Shown in pieces: positions 48,642 to 55,237 of a DNA stretch of 55,237 bases. Numbering within the stretch: position 1 is the stretch's first letter; the number at the start of each line of letters is the position of its first letter. The notes under the pieces are model-generated. The model worked only from the letters and a program-made list of their open reading frames with translations. It searched no databases and was not told the origin of the DNA. Both the position numbers and the translations under genes were made by a program. Origin of the DNA: a virus; the IMG/VR virus record IMGVR_UViG_3300020201_000024, positions 1-55,237 of that record. One strand, given 5' to 3'.

Positions 48642-49399
48642 TGTTTAAGAAAAAGTCTAGAGGTATGCCTGAATCGCCTTCTGAGTTTTCCCTATCTCAA
48701 GCACTTGGCGCGCAGAAGTACGGCAAAAAGAAAAAAGCTTTGGGTTTTAAAGACGGCGGCTACGTAGAGCCCCAGTATGACCAATATGGGCGTAAGATTG
48801 AACGTAAATCTCGCATCCCAGGCGGCGACGGCTCGCCTAGCATTGACCCAGTAAAAGCTAAAGAGATGCAAGACGGCGCCGAAGAACCTTTTAGCTTTAA
48901 AAAATCACTCGCTAGGGGTAAAAAAGCTTTGGGTTTTAAAGACGGCGGCGCTGTTGCGGAAAGCGGGCACCCTTATAGCCGTAACCTAGGCACCCCGGCT
49001 AAGAAGCCGGATGACCACCGCCTCCCCGAGCATGAGTATATGGGCGAAAACTGGTCATATGGCGAACCTCCCCCCCGCAAGCCCGACGATAGTCGCCCCC
49101 CAATGGAGCGCTACATGGCGGACCATTTTGCAGAAGGCGGCCTAGTTGAGTCTATTGCTGAAGCCGTCATGCGCAAGATGGCAGAAGGCGGGCAAGTTGA
49201 CCTAGAGCACCATTCAGAAGAAGAGCCGAACCAGTACTACGATATGAACGAGGATACCGCTAACGAAGAGCAATACGACCTCTCTAAACAGCCCGAAGAC
49301 TCCAACCAGAAGGGCGACGACGAAGAGGACGAAGAATCAGATAAGCATGGCATGGTGTCGGCTATCCGCTCCAAAATGAAGGCTAAGAAAGGCCGCTAA
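48641..49399 (+). CDS. Virion-associated protein with repeated GG motifs
   Basis: 252 aa, basic at the start and acidic at the end. Four copies of a GG motif: GFKDGGYVEP, GFKDGGAVAES, HFAEGGLVES and KMAEGGQVDLE. The first two lie in a larger repeat with KKALGFKDGG. The remainder is polar and probably disordered. The same motif recurs in the ejection proteins at 7461-15956, so the protein is probably packaged in the head or is a substrate of the same process. Function unknown. Confidence 0.65.
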   Translation: MFKKKSRGMPESPSEFSLSQALGAQKYGKKKKALGFKDGGYVEPQYDQYGRKIERKSRIPGGDGSPSIDPVKAKEMQDGAEEPFSFKKSLARGKKALGFKDGGAVAESGHPYSRNLGTPAKKPDDHRLPEHEYMGENWSYGEPPPRKPDDSRPPMERYMADHFAEGGLVESIAEAVMRKMAEGGQVDLEHHSEEEPNQYYDMNEDTANEEQYDLSKQPEDSNQKGDDEEDEESDKHGMVSAIRSKMKAKKGR

Positions 49400-49400
49400 C

Positions 49401-49649
49401 TTGAGCCTCCCAAGCGCAAAAGACCTTAAGCAGCTTGCCAAAGCCTGCCGCGCGGTAGGTATTACCTCGTTTGAAGGCGACGGCATCAAGTTTACGCTAG
49501 GCCCTATTGAAGCTGCCCCATCAAAACCGCCTACTGGCACCCAGGCCCCTGATTTGGGTGCCAATGAGGTTGATTCGGACGAACTATCTCAAGACGCCTT
49601 GCTTTTCTGGAGCACTGGCGGTGAAAGCGAATCTCAGGAGAATGCGTGA
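49401..49649 (+). CDS. Small protein upstream of the portal
   Basis: 82 aa from TTG, starting MSLPSAKDLKQLAKACRAVG. The N-terminal 35 residues (KACRAVGITSFEGDGIKFTL) form a short helix-strand unit found before portal genes in several podoviruses; the rest is Pro/Ser/Glu-rich. The ribosome-binding site is weak (AAAGGCC). Overlaps the portal start by four bases (GTGA). Confidence 0.65.
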   Translation: MSLPSAKDLKQLAKACRAVGITSFEGDGIKFTLGPIEAAPSKPPTGTQAPDLGANEVDSDELSQDALLFWSTGGESESQENA

Positions 49650-51562
49650 AAGTCACAAATGTTGAAGTTAAATCCTCTGTAACGCTCAACACTTCCGGCA
49701 AAAAGGCTAAGGATCAAAAAACTTTTCAATGGTGGCTTGCTAAGAACGATCGAGACCTGTGCTCTGAGCTACTAAGCACCGCCGCCTTTCTTAAAGAATC
49801 TCAAAACTTCCGCTATAAGCAATCCGCAGTATACGCAAAGCTGTACGGTAACATGAGCTTGTTTTCGTTTCTAGGCGCCTCTGCCTCTAAGATGGATGCC
49901 CCGCAAGGGCTGCCGTCGGATCGACCCACGTTCAACATCATTCAATCCGCCGCCGACACCCTGGTATCACGCATCTCCCAGTCTCGCCCCACGCCAGTAT
50001 TTCTAACCGACAACAGCGACTACAAAGAACGTAACCTCGCGAAAAAACTCAATAATTTCATTTTAGGAGAGTTTTACCAGACTAAGTCTTATGATAAGGG
50101 CGTCATCATGCTTCGCGACGCCCTGGTAACGGGTACCGGCTGCCTAAAGGTCTTTCGTACCGAAGACGATAAGGTAGGAGTAGAGCGGGTACTTAACACC
50201 GAGCTACTTGTAGACCCTAATGAAGCTATTTACGGCGAACCTCGTCAACTACACCAGCTTAAGTTGGTTGACCGGCGCGTACTCATGGCGGCTAACCCTA
50301 AGTTTAAAAAAGAAATTGAAGCTGCTGACCGCGCCTATGTGGACAACTCCGCAGACTCTGCCCGAAGCGTTTCTGATTTAGTGCTGGTAGTAGAGGGCTG
50401 GCATCTTAAGTCAGGTTCTAAGGCTACAGACGGACGCCACACCCTCGCGTGCTCCTCTGGTATCATTTTTGATGAAGAATACACCAAAGACAAATTTCCC
50501 TTTGTTTTCCTGCACTACTCCCCTCGCCTCCTAGGCTTTTGGGCTCAAGGCTTGGCGGAGCAGCTTATGGGCACACAGCTAGAAGTCAACTCCCTCCTAT
50601 ATACTATCTCCCGCGCTATCAAGCTTGTAGGTGTCCCTCGCGTGTTTCAGGAAATGGGTTCCAAGGTTGTCCGCTCTCATCACAATAATGAGATTGGCGT
50701 CATCATCACCTACCAAGGCACCAAGCCTACCTATGAGGTCGCCCAGTGCGTCCCAGAGGAGCTATACGCCCAGCTACAGCGTCTTATCGGGTACGGGTAC
50801 CAACAGTGTGGCGTAAGCGCCCTGGAAGCCTCTGCACAAAAACCGGCAGGACTTAACTCGGGAGAAGCCATTAGGAGCTATGATGACATTTCTACAGATC
50901 GCTTTGCTTCCTTGTCTCGTCGATACGATAATGCTTTTGTTGACCTTGCATATCTTGTGGTCGACGCCGCCAAGGACATTGCAGACGATACGGGCGAGTA
51001 TCAAACCGTCTACCCCGGCAAGAACGGCGTTAAGCAAGTAGACTTGCCCAACGCGTCCCTTCTACAAGACCCTTTTGTAATTCAAGCGTTTAACATGTCC
51101 AGCCTCCCACGTGACCCCGCAGGCCGCATGCAAAAAGTCACCGAGATGATCCAGGCCGGTATGATTACCCTCAAAGAAGGCCGCCGCCTCCTAGACTTCC
51201 AAGACTTGAGTCAAATCGAGACCTTAGCTAATGCATCCGAAGAACGTATCTTTCAGATGCTTGACGCCATTATTGAAGACGGCACCTATAGCCCTCCAGA
51301 CCCCTTCCTAGACCTAGACCTAGCCTCTGAGCTTACCGTGCAGTACATCAATCTGTATGGTGCCGCTAAGCTTGAAGAGGAAAAGATGCAACAGCTACGC
51401 GACTACTTCACGCAAATACAGGAGCTAAAGCAGGCCGCTGCACCGCCTCCTATGGAGGCCCCTCCAGGAGACCCTAGCGGCGCCGCACCGGGCCAAGCTC
51501 CTATGGCCTCCCCAGAGGCTATGCCTACGTCAAGCCTAATTCCTAATGGAGCGATTCAGTAA
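49646..51562 (+). CDS. Portal protein
   Basis: 638 aa from GTG in a GTGA overlap. Features of podovirus portals: RYKQSAVYAKLYGNMSLFSF, then LPSDRPTFNIIQSAADTLVS near residue 100, MLRDALVTGTGCLKVFRTED, LLVDPNEAIYGEP, and ALEASAQKPAGLNSGEAIRS near 400. The C-terminal 40 residues are Pro/Ala-rich (APPPMEAPPGDPSG). It forms the dodecameric DNA channel and the docking ring for terminase and adaptor. Confidence 0.9.
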   Translation: MKVTNVEVKSSVTLNTSGKKAKDQKTFQWWLAKNDRDLCSELLSTAAFLKESQNFRYKQSAVYAKLYGNMSLFSFLGASASKMDAPQGLPSDRPTFNIIQSAADTLVSRISQSRPTPVFLTDNSDYKERNLAKKLNNFILGEFYQTKSYDKGVIMLRDALVTGTGCLKVFRTEDDKVGVERVLNTELLVDPNEAIYGEPRQLHQLKLVDRRVLMAANPKFKKEIEAADRAYVDNSADSARSVSDLVLVVEGWHLKSGSKATDGRHTLACSSGIIFDEEYTKDKFPFVFLHYSPRLLGFWAQGLAEQLMGTQLEVNSLLYTISRAIKLVGVPRVFQEMGSKVVRSHHNNEIGVIITYQGTKPTYEVAQCVPEELYAQLQRLIGYGYQQCGVSALEASAQKPAGLNSGEAIRSYDDISTDRFASLSRRYDNAFVDLAYLVVDAAKDIADDTGEYQTVYPGKNGVKQVDLPNASLLQDPFVIQAFNMSSLPRDPAGRMQKVTEMIQAGMITLKEGRRLLDFQDLSQIETLANASEERIFQMLDAIIEDGTYSPPDPFLDLDLASELTVQYINLYGAAKLEEEKMQQLRDYFTQIQELKQAAAPPPMEAPPGDPSGAAPGQAPMASPEAMPTSSLIPNGAIQ

Positions 51563-51565
51563 TCT

Positions 51566-51629
51566 ACTAAATCCATTTATATATGAATAGATACAGGAAG
51601 TATCCAAGGCGAGTGGGCCTTACCTACTC
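51566..51629 (+). promoter_or_regulatory. Leader of the scaffold gene with promoter-like and pseudoknot-like elements
   Basis: ACTAAATCCATTTATATA (51566-51583) resembles the core of the GGGCACTATATCCAT element. Downstream, AAGGC (51606-51610) pairs with GCCTT (51617-51621), and the loop GAGT (51611-51614) can pair with ACTC (51626-51629), a second possible H-type pseudoknot. Both readings are by eye. Confidence 0.35.
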
Positions 51630-51673
51630 AACATAGAAGCGACTTTAATAACCCAGCAAGGAAACCCCTAACC

Positions 51674-52720
51674 ATGTCTTTTTCAACCGTACCCAAAGCT
51701 GCCCCGTCCCCCGTCCCAGGCGCCCTTAACCCCGTCCCAGGCGCCCCTCAGAGCGCTAAAGAACGTGCTATCGCAGCGTTTAAAGCGGCTGCCCCCGCCG
51801 CCGTCGCCCCCCCTGAGTCCGTAGAAGCGTCCGAGTCTCCAGAAGCTGAGGCACTAAATCCTACTATTGAAGGCAAGTCTTCTGAAACCCTCCCCGAAGT
51901 ACCCGAGAAGGTTGAGGATAACAAGCTTTCATCGCAATATGCCCAGCTTGCCCGCAAAGAGAAAGCAATCCGCGCGCAAGCCATGCAAGTCAAGGCTCAG
52001 AATGATGCCCTTGCCGCTCGCGAAGCCTCTATCAAGGCTAAAGAAGCGGAACTATCGGGGGATAGCTATATCCCCAAGGCCAAACTCACGGCAGACACTA
52101 TGCGGGTTCTACAAGAGGCCGGTATCTCTTATGAGCAGATTACCCAAATGGCGCTCAATGCTCCCTCGCAAGAGGAGCAGCAATATGAGTCTAAAATCTC
52201 AGCCTTGGAAGCTAAGATCTTAGCCCTAGAAGAGGGCCAAACTAAGGTAACTAAAAACATTGAGGACAGCCAACAGAATGCCTATAAACAGGCAGTGAGT
52301 CAGATCCGCGCCGACGCTAAGCAATTGGTATATACCTCAGAAGAGTTTGAAACTATTAAGGAAACTAACTCTGTTAATGAAGTAGTGGACCTCATTACCC
52401 AAACATTCGAGAAGGGCATGGGAGACGAATACCCTAAAGGAACGCTGCTTACTGTAGAGCAAGCCGCGCAGATGGTAGAGGATCATCTGTACGAAGAAGC
52501 TTTTAAACTTACGAAACTTAAGAAAATCCAAAAGCGGATGTCTGAGAATGCTGTTGCAACAGCTTCAAAAGAAGCCGCCGCCAAGCAAGGCGACCCTGAA
52601 CAGCAAAGCGGTGCAAAGTCAGTCACCATGAAAACGCTAACTAACAAAGACGGCAGTGCTCGGAAGCTAACAGCGAGCGAACGCGCTATCCTTGCTTTTA
52701 AAGGCGAACTAAGAAAATAA
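51674..52720 (+). CDS. Capsid assembly scaffolding protein
   Basis: 348 aa. Pro/Ala-rich start with a duplicated APSPVPGALNPVPGAP segment, then a long helical coiled coil (QYAQLARKEKAIRAQAMQVK, KAQNDALAAREASIKAKEAE, KISALEAKILALEEGQTKVT), and a basic C-terminal region ending ASERAILAFKGELRK, which could contact the capsid. Charged, elongated and directly before the major capsid gene, as scaffolds are. The phrase ERAIAAFK near residue 30 recurs as ERAILAFK at the end. ATG 51674 follows CAAGGAAACCCC. Confidence 0.85.
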   Translation: MSFSTVPKAAPSPVPGALNPVPGAPQSAKERAIAAFKAAAPAAVAPPESVEASESPEAEALNPTIEGKSSETLPEVPEKVEDNKLSSQYAQLARKEKAIRAQAMQVKAQNDALAAREASIKAKEAELSGDSYIPKAKLTADTMRVLQEAGISYEQITQMALNAPSQEEQQYESKISALEAKILALEEGQTKVTKNIEDSQQNAYKQAVSQIRADAKQLVYTSEEFETIKETNSVNEVVDLITQTFEKGMGDEYPKGTLLTVEQAAQMVEDHLYEEAFKLTKLKKIQKRMSENAVATASKEAAAKQGDPEQQSGAKSVTMKTLTNKDGSARKLTASERAILAFKGELRK

Positions 52721-52768
52721 CTAAGCATATCGCATAGTTATCATTTAAAATAAGAAAGTAGACACACC

Positions 52769-54070
52769 ATGGGCGCAGTTTATGCAAATAGTTCCAATCA
52801 GATCGCGAGTTTGAAAGAACTCTATAAAGATGACTCCGATTACATGAAGGATATGGTTTATAAAGAAAACCCCTTCCTTGCCCTCGTCCCTAAGAACGAG
52901 TCTCCAGACGGGTTTGCCGGTAAGTACATCCCGGTCCCCCTCGAATACGGCACTCCTCAAGGTCGCGCGCACACTTTCGCTAATGCCCAGAATCAACAGA
53001 CGGCAACGTCTCTGGCTAGCTTCTTTGTGTATGTGATTCAGGATTATCAACTCGTTACGATTACCAATCTCTTGATGGAACAGACCAAATCCGACGCAGG
53101 CGCGTTTGTGGATGCGGCTAAGCTCCAGATGGACGGCGGTTTCCGCAACATCACTAACAACATCGCTTTCGAAATCTTCGGCAGCGGTACCGCCACGCGC
53201 GGCATCTCTGCCATTACCTCCAGCCAGGTCGGCGGTGTTGCTCCTAGCGGCGTGACCCTTCCTTTGACCAACTCGAATTCGGTTGTTGCGTTTGAAATTG
53301 GCATGTTGCTCGTGGCTTCGGCTACGGACGGCGGCGCCCCTTCGTCGGATACCGTGTTGATTACGGAAGTGAACCGCGCCAGCGGTGTGATTAAAGGTAC
53401 GGCTTCGGCGGCGGTTCTTTCCGCTAACTGGGCAATCGGTACCGCAATTGCGTATCTCTCCATCTCGGGAGATATCCCCCTCTCTGGCGCAGTGAACACC
53501 GGCAGCTTCCTGGCCCTTTCCGGCCTTGCTGCTTGGATTCCTGTAACCTCTCCTGCTCCTACTGACAACTTCTGGGGTGTTAACCGCAGCGCCGACCCGA
53601 CCCGCCTTGCCGGTCTTCGGTTCGATGCTCGCGCTTACACCATTGAAGAAGGCATGACCAACGCGCTTGCTTTCAGCAATCGTGAAGGCGCTAAGCCTGA
53701 CCTGTGCATCATGGACTTCGCGTCCTATGCCGCACTCGTTAACGCTTTGGGTGCTAAGGTTCAGTACGTTCAAGTTAACCATGACGAAGTTGAAGTAGCT
53801 TTTGAAGGTATCACCTTCCAGAGCGCCTATGGCCGCGTCACGGTGCTCGCGGATCGTAGCTGCCCTCCCCAGACTGCATACCTCCTCACTATGTCGACTT
53901 GGAAGCTCCGCTCGCTCGGTAAAGTCCCCCACATCCTCACTTACGGAATGGAAGGGCTTGAAGGCCTCCGCGTCGGCAATGCGGATGCTCTGGAAATCCG
54001 CATCGGCTACTACGGGAATTTGATTTGCTCAGCACCCGGCTTTAACTGCGTGGTCCAGCTTAGCAACTAA
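52769..54070 (+). CDS. Major capsid protein (HK97 fold)
   Basis: 433 aa, starting MGAVYANSSNQIASLKELYK. The N-terminal arm region holds KDDSDYMKDMVYKENPFLAL and VPKNESPDGFAGKYIPVPLE, and the rest has long alternating strands (RVTVLADRSCPPQTAYLLTM, LRVGNADALEIRIGYYGNLI), typical of podovirus HK97-fold capsid proteins. Codon choice is more uniform than in neighbours, consistent with high expression. Flanked by the scaffold gene and a strong terminator. Confidence 0.92.
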   Translation: MGAVYANSSNQIASLKELYKDDSDYMKDMVYKENPFLALVPKNESPDGFAGKYIPVPLEYGTPQGRAHTFANAQNQQTATSLASFFVYVIQDYQLVTITNLLMEQTKSDAGAFVDAAKLQMDGGFRNITNNIAFEIFGSGTATRGISAITSSQVGGVAPSGVTLPLTNSNSVVAFEIGMLLVASATDGGAPSSDTVLITEVNRASGVIKGTASAAVLSANWAIGTAIAYLSISGDIPLSGAVNTGSFLALSGLAAWIPVTSPAPTDNFWGVNRSADPTRLAGLRFDARAYTIEEGMTNALAFSNREGAKPDLCIMDFASYAALVNALGAKVQYVQVNHDEVEVAFEGITFQSAYGRVTVLADRSCPPQTAYLLTMSTWKLRSLGKVPHILTYGMEGLEGLRVGNADALEIRIGYYGNLICSAPGFNCVVQLSN

Positions 54071-54097
54071 GTTACTGTAATTATTAGATAAACTAAG

Positions 54098-54130
54098 GGC
54101 CCCGGGTCAATGACTCGGGGCCTTTTTTAT
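54098..54130 (+). terminator. Rho-independent terminator after the capsid gene
   Basis: GGCCCCG (54098-54104) pairs with CGGGGCC (54116-54122) around an 11-base loop, followed by TTTTTT. A strong terminator ending the capsid transcript. Confidence 0.92.
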
Positions 54131-54212
54131 TTGTAGTGACCAATATTGTCCCTCCTGCCTAAAAGTTATACAATATCGCACCTTAACAGTACAGTAATTT
54201 TAACCCTCTACT

Positions 54213-54231
54213 TTGGCACAGACCCTGCAAC
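54213..54231 (+). promoter_or_regulatory. Sigma-54-like promoter site
   Basis: TTGGCAC-AGACCC-TGCAA keeps the GG-N10-GC spacing (GG 54215-54216, GC 54227-54228) and most of the TTGGCAC/TTGCA consensus. It lies after the capsid terminator and before the genes at 54256 and 54362. A sigma-70-like TTGTCC-N17-TACAAT lies further upstream. Single site, so chance cannot be excluded. Confidence 0.35.
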
Positions 54232-54255
54232 ACTTAGTATCATATCGGAGGATTT

Positions 54256-54360
54256 ATGATTAAACTGTTGCGGTTCATGATTAAACTAGGCTACTGGGGT
54301 AAAAGACACAAAGTACGTAACGATATTATCTTAGTTTCACTTTTTGTGATGGGAGTATAA
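54256..54360 (+). CDS. Very small basic protein (34 aa)
   Basis: MIKLLRFMIKLGYWGKRHKV and a hydrophobic end (NDIILVSLFVMGV). ATG follows CGGAGGATTT, a strong ribosome-binding site, and the stop is one base before the next ATG, so it is very probably translated. Amphipathic and basic, then hydrophobic: possibly a membrane-associated peptide. No family recognised. Confidence 0.65.
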   Translation: MIKLLRFMIKLGYWGKRHKVRNDIILVSLFVMGV

Positions 54361-54361
54361 C

Positions 54362-54622
54362 ATGCTAGATAAATATAAAGAACAAGTCCTACTCGTCCAG
54401 ATGGAAAAAGCCCTCCTCGCCCTTGGCCCAGAAGCCTTTCTTGAACTGGTACATGAGACTTACGGACGAGCAAAGCTAAGCGTGTCTGAAGACTTGGACG
54501 ACGGCGCCGCAGGTAACATGGCTCGCCATGAGGCCGCAATTGAGTGTATTATTTTAAACTTGGAAGACTCTAATGACGGGGAATCCCCTGAAGACGAAGT
54601 CAATTTTTTGGATCAAGGTTAA
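54362..54622 (+). CDS. Small acidic hypothetical protein
   Basis: 86 aa, starting MLDKYKEQVLLVQMEKALLA. Helical first half, then acidic (SVSEDLDDGAAGN, NDGESPEDEVNFLDQG). Follows GGGAGTATAAC and precedes the hexapeptide-repeat gene by one base, so all three genes from 54256 form one operon. Function unknown. Confidence 0.72.
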   Translation: MLDKYKEQVLLVQMEKALLALGPEAFLELVHETYGRAKLSVSEDLDDGAAGNMARHEAAIECIILNLEDSNDGESPEDEVNFLDQG

Positions 54623-54623
54623 T

Positions 54624-55237
54624 ATGAAATTTAAATTTACAGACGAGACCAAGACTAGCCTCACCGGTGAAACTATTTACCGCATTGAAGCTATTGAGGA
54701 TATCCCTAGCCAAAGGGTTAAAGTTGGAGACAAAGGGGGATTTGTTGGTAAATCTGCTCAGGTAACGGGTGATGCATGGGTGTCCGGCAACGCCCGAGTG
54801 TACGGCAACGCCCACGTGTCCGGCAACGCCGAAGTGTCCGGCGACGCCCACGTGTACGGCGACGCCCACGTGTACGGCAACGCCCACGTGTCCGGCTACG
54901 CCTTTGTGTCCGGCAACGCCCAAGTGTCATCCACCGCCCAAGTGTCCGGCGACTCCCTTGTGTCCGGCAACGCCCAAGTGTACGGCAACGCCCTTGTGTG
55001 CGGCGACGCATGGGTGTCCGGCAACGCCTGCGTGTCCGGCGACGCCCACGTGTACGGCGACGCCCACGTGTACGGCAACGCCCGCGTGTACGGCGACGCA
55101 TGGGTGTCCGGCAACGCCCAAGTGTCATCCACCGCCCGTGTGTACGGCAACGCCCGCGTGTACGGCATCGCCCAAGTGTCCGGCGACGCCATTGTGTCCG
55201 GCTACGCCCGTGTGTACGGCGACGCCGAAGTGTCCGG
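54624..55237 (+). CDS. Hexapeptide-repeat (left-handed beta-helix) protein, cut by the window end
   Basis: 204 residues are visible. The N-domain reads MKFKFTDETKTSLTGETIYR then VKVGDKGGFVGKSAQVTGD. About 26 hexapeptides follow (VSGNAR, VYGNAH, VSSTAQ). The last 126 bases equal bases 20-145, so the protein should continue into the fragment at 1-191 and end GDISGKEQE, with about 219 residues in total. The ribosome-binding site is the AAGG of GATCAAGGTTAAT. Fourth start of this family in the window and fifth locus if the ends are not joined. Confidence 0.88.
   Translation, partial: MKFKFTDETKTSLTGETIYRIEAIEDIPSQRVKVGDKGGFVGKSAQVTGDAWVSGNARVYGNAHVSGNAEVSGDAHVYGDAHVYGNAHVSGYAFVSGNAQVSSTAQVSGDSLVSGNAQVYGNALVCGDAWVSGNACVSGDAHVYGDAHVYGNARVYGDAWVSGNAQVSSTARVYGNARVYGIAQVSGDAIVSGYARVYGDAEVS
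55112..55237 (+). repeat. Direct terminal repeat, right copy (pairs with 20-145)
   Basis: Identical over 126 bases to the left copy. Overlaying the copies gives a circle of 55092 bases. Confidence 0.75.

Noticed and set aside
1-55237. T7-type phage RNA polymerase, integrase or lysogeny repressor
   Set aside because: None of the translated frames shows their motifs. The recurrent late element therefore cannot be assigned to a phage-encoded polymerase, and a temperate life style is not supported by any visible gene.

Overview
The window is a nearly complete, probably circularly closing genome of a tailed double-stranded DNA phage (Caudoviricetes) of about 55.1 kb. It looks podovirus-like. Terminase, portal, scaffold and HK97-type major capsid protein are followed by a tail adaptor and a large tail nozzle protein of the T7 gp11/gp12 kind, then by large ejection-type virion proteins. 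I see no sheath, tape measure or baseplate genes. The host is probably Gram-negative: there is a T4-lysozyme-type endolysin, two putative lipoproteins and a secreted protease in the lysis block. I see no integrase, lysogeny repressor or single-subunit RNA polymerase. A 126-base identity links bases 20-145 with 55112-55237, and joining the ends there restores one open reading frame across the junction.

Layout. (1) 1-1096: hexapeptide-repeat (left-handed beta-helix) proteins and two small genes. (2) 1159-15956, + strand: terminator, conserved promoter-like element, structured leader, a structural protein, tail adaptor, collar-type fibre, nozzle, then three ejection-type proteins, the last of 1834 aa. 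(3) 16002-16836, - strand: a two-gene island including a zinc-ribbon protein. (4) 16970-23438, + strand: tail fibre/receptor-binding block containing a duplicated gene pair, a delta-60 beta-propeller protein and a C1q-like protein. (5) 23448-25029: small gene, holin, secreted ClpP-like protease, endolysin. (6) 25181-28697, - strand: collagen-like lipoprotein, UvsW-like helicase and three tandem hexapeptide-repeat proteins. (7) 28698-29210: long non-coding, RNA-structured divergent region. (8) 29211-43571, + strand: early/replication block with pentapeptide protein, Rrf2-like regulator, RecA/UvsX-like recombinase, SbcD/SbcC pair, HNH nuclease, phosphoesterase, transglycosylase, CYTH enzyme, dNMP kinase, probable SSB, tRNA-Asn, primase-helicase, cold-shock protein and family A DNA polymerase. 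(9) 43573-46544: regulated accessory genes and the probable small terminase. (10) 46541-54070: packaging and capsid genes. (11) 54256-55237: small genes and the hexapeptide-repeat gene that runs off the end.

The replication block is a self-contained recombination-dependent replication set using TTGAC-N17-TANNNT promoters. The late blocks carry a different recurrent element (GGGCACTATATCCAT) that in two cases runs straight into the ribosome-binding site of a TTG-start gene. The most unusual content is the family of at least five hexapeptide-repeat genes. They are built from 18-base DNA repeats with near-constant ends and a combinatorial middle, and lie in two clusters of opposite orientation. 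Also notable are a pseudoknot-like leader that would bury a ribosome-binding site, a pair of identical-core palindromes 28 bp apart in a genome that encodes an Rrf2-like regulator, and a structured non-coding region of about 300 bases.
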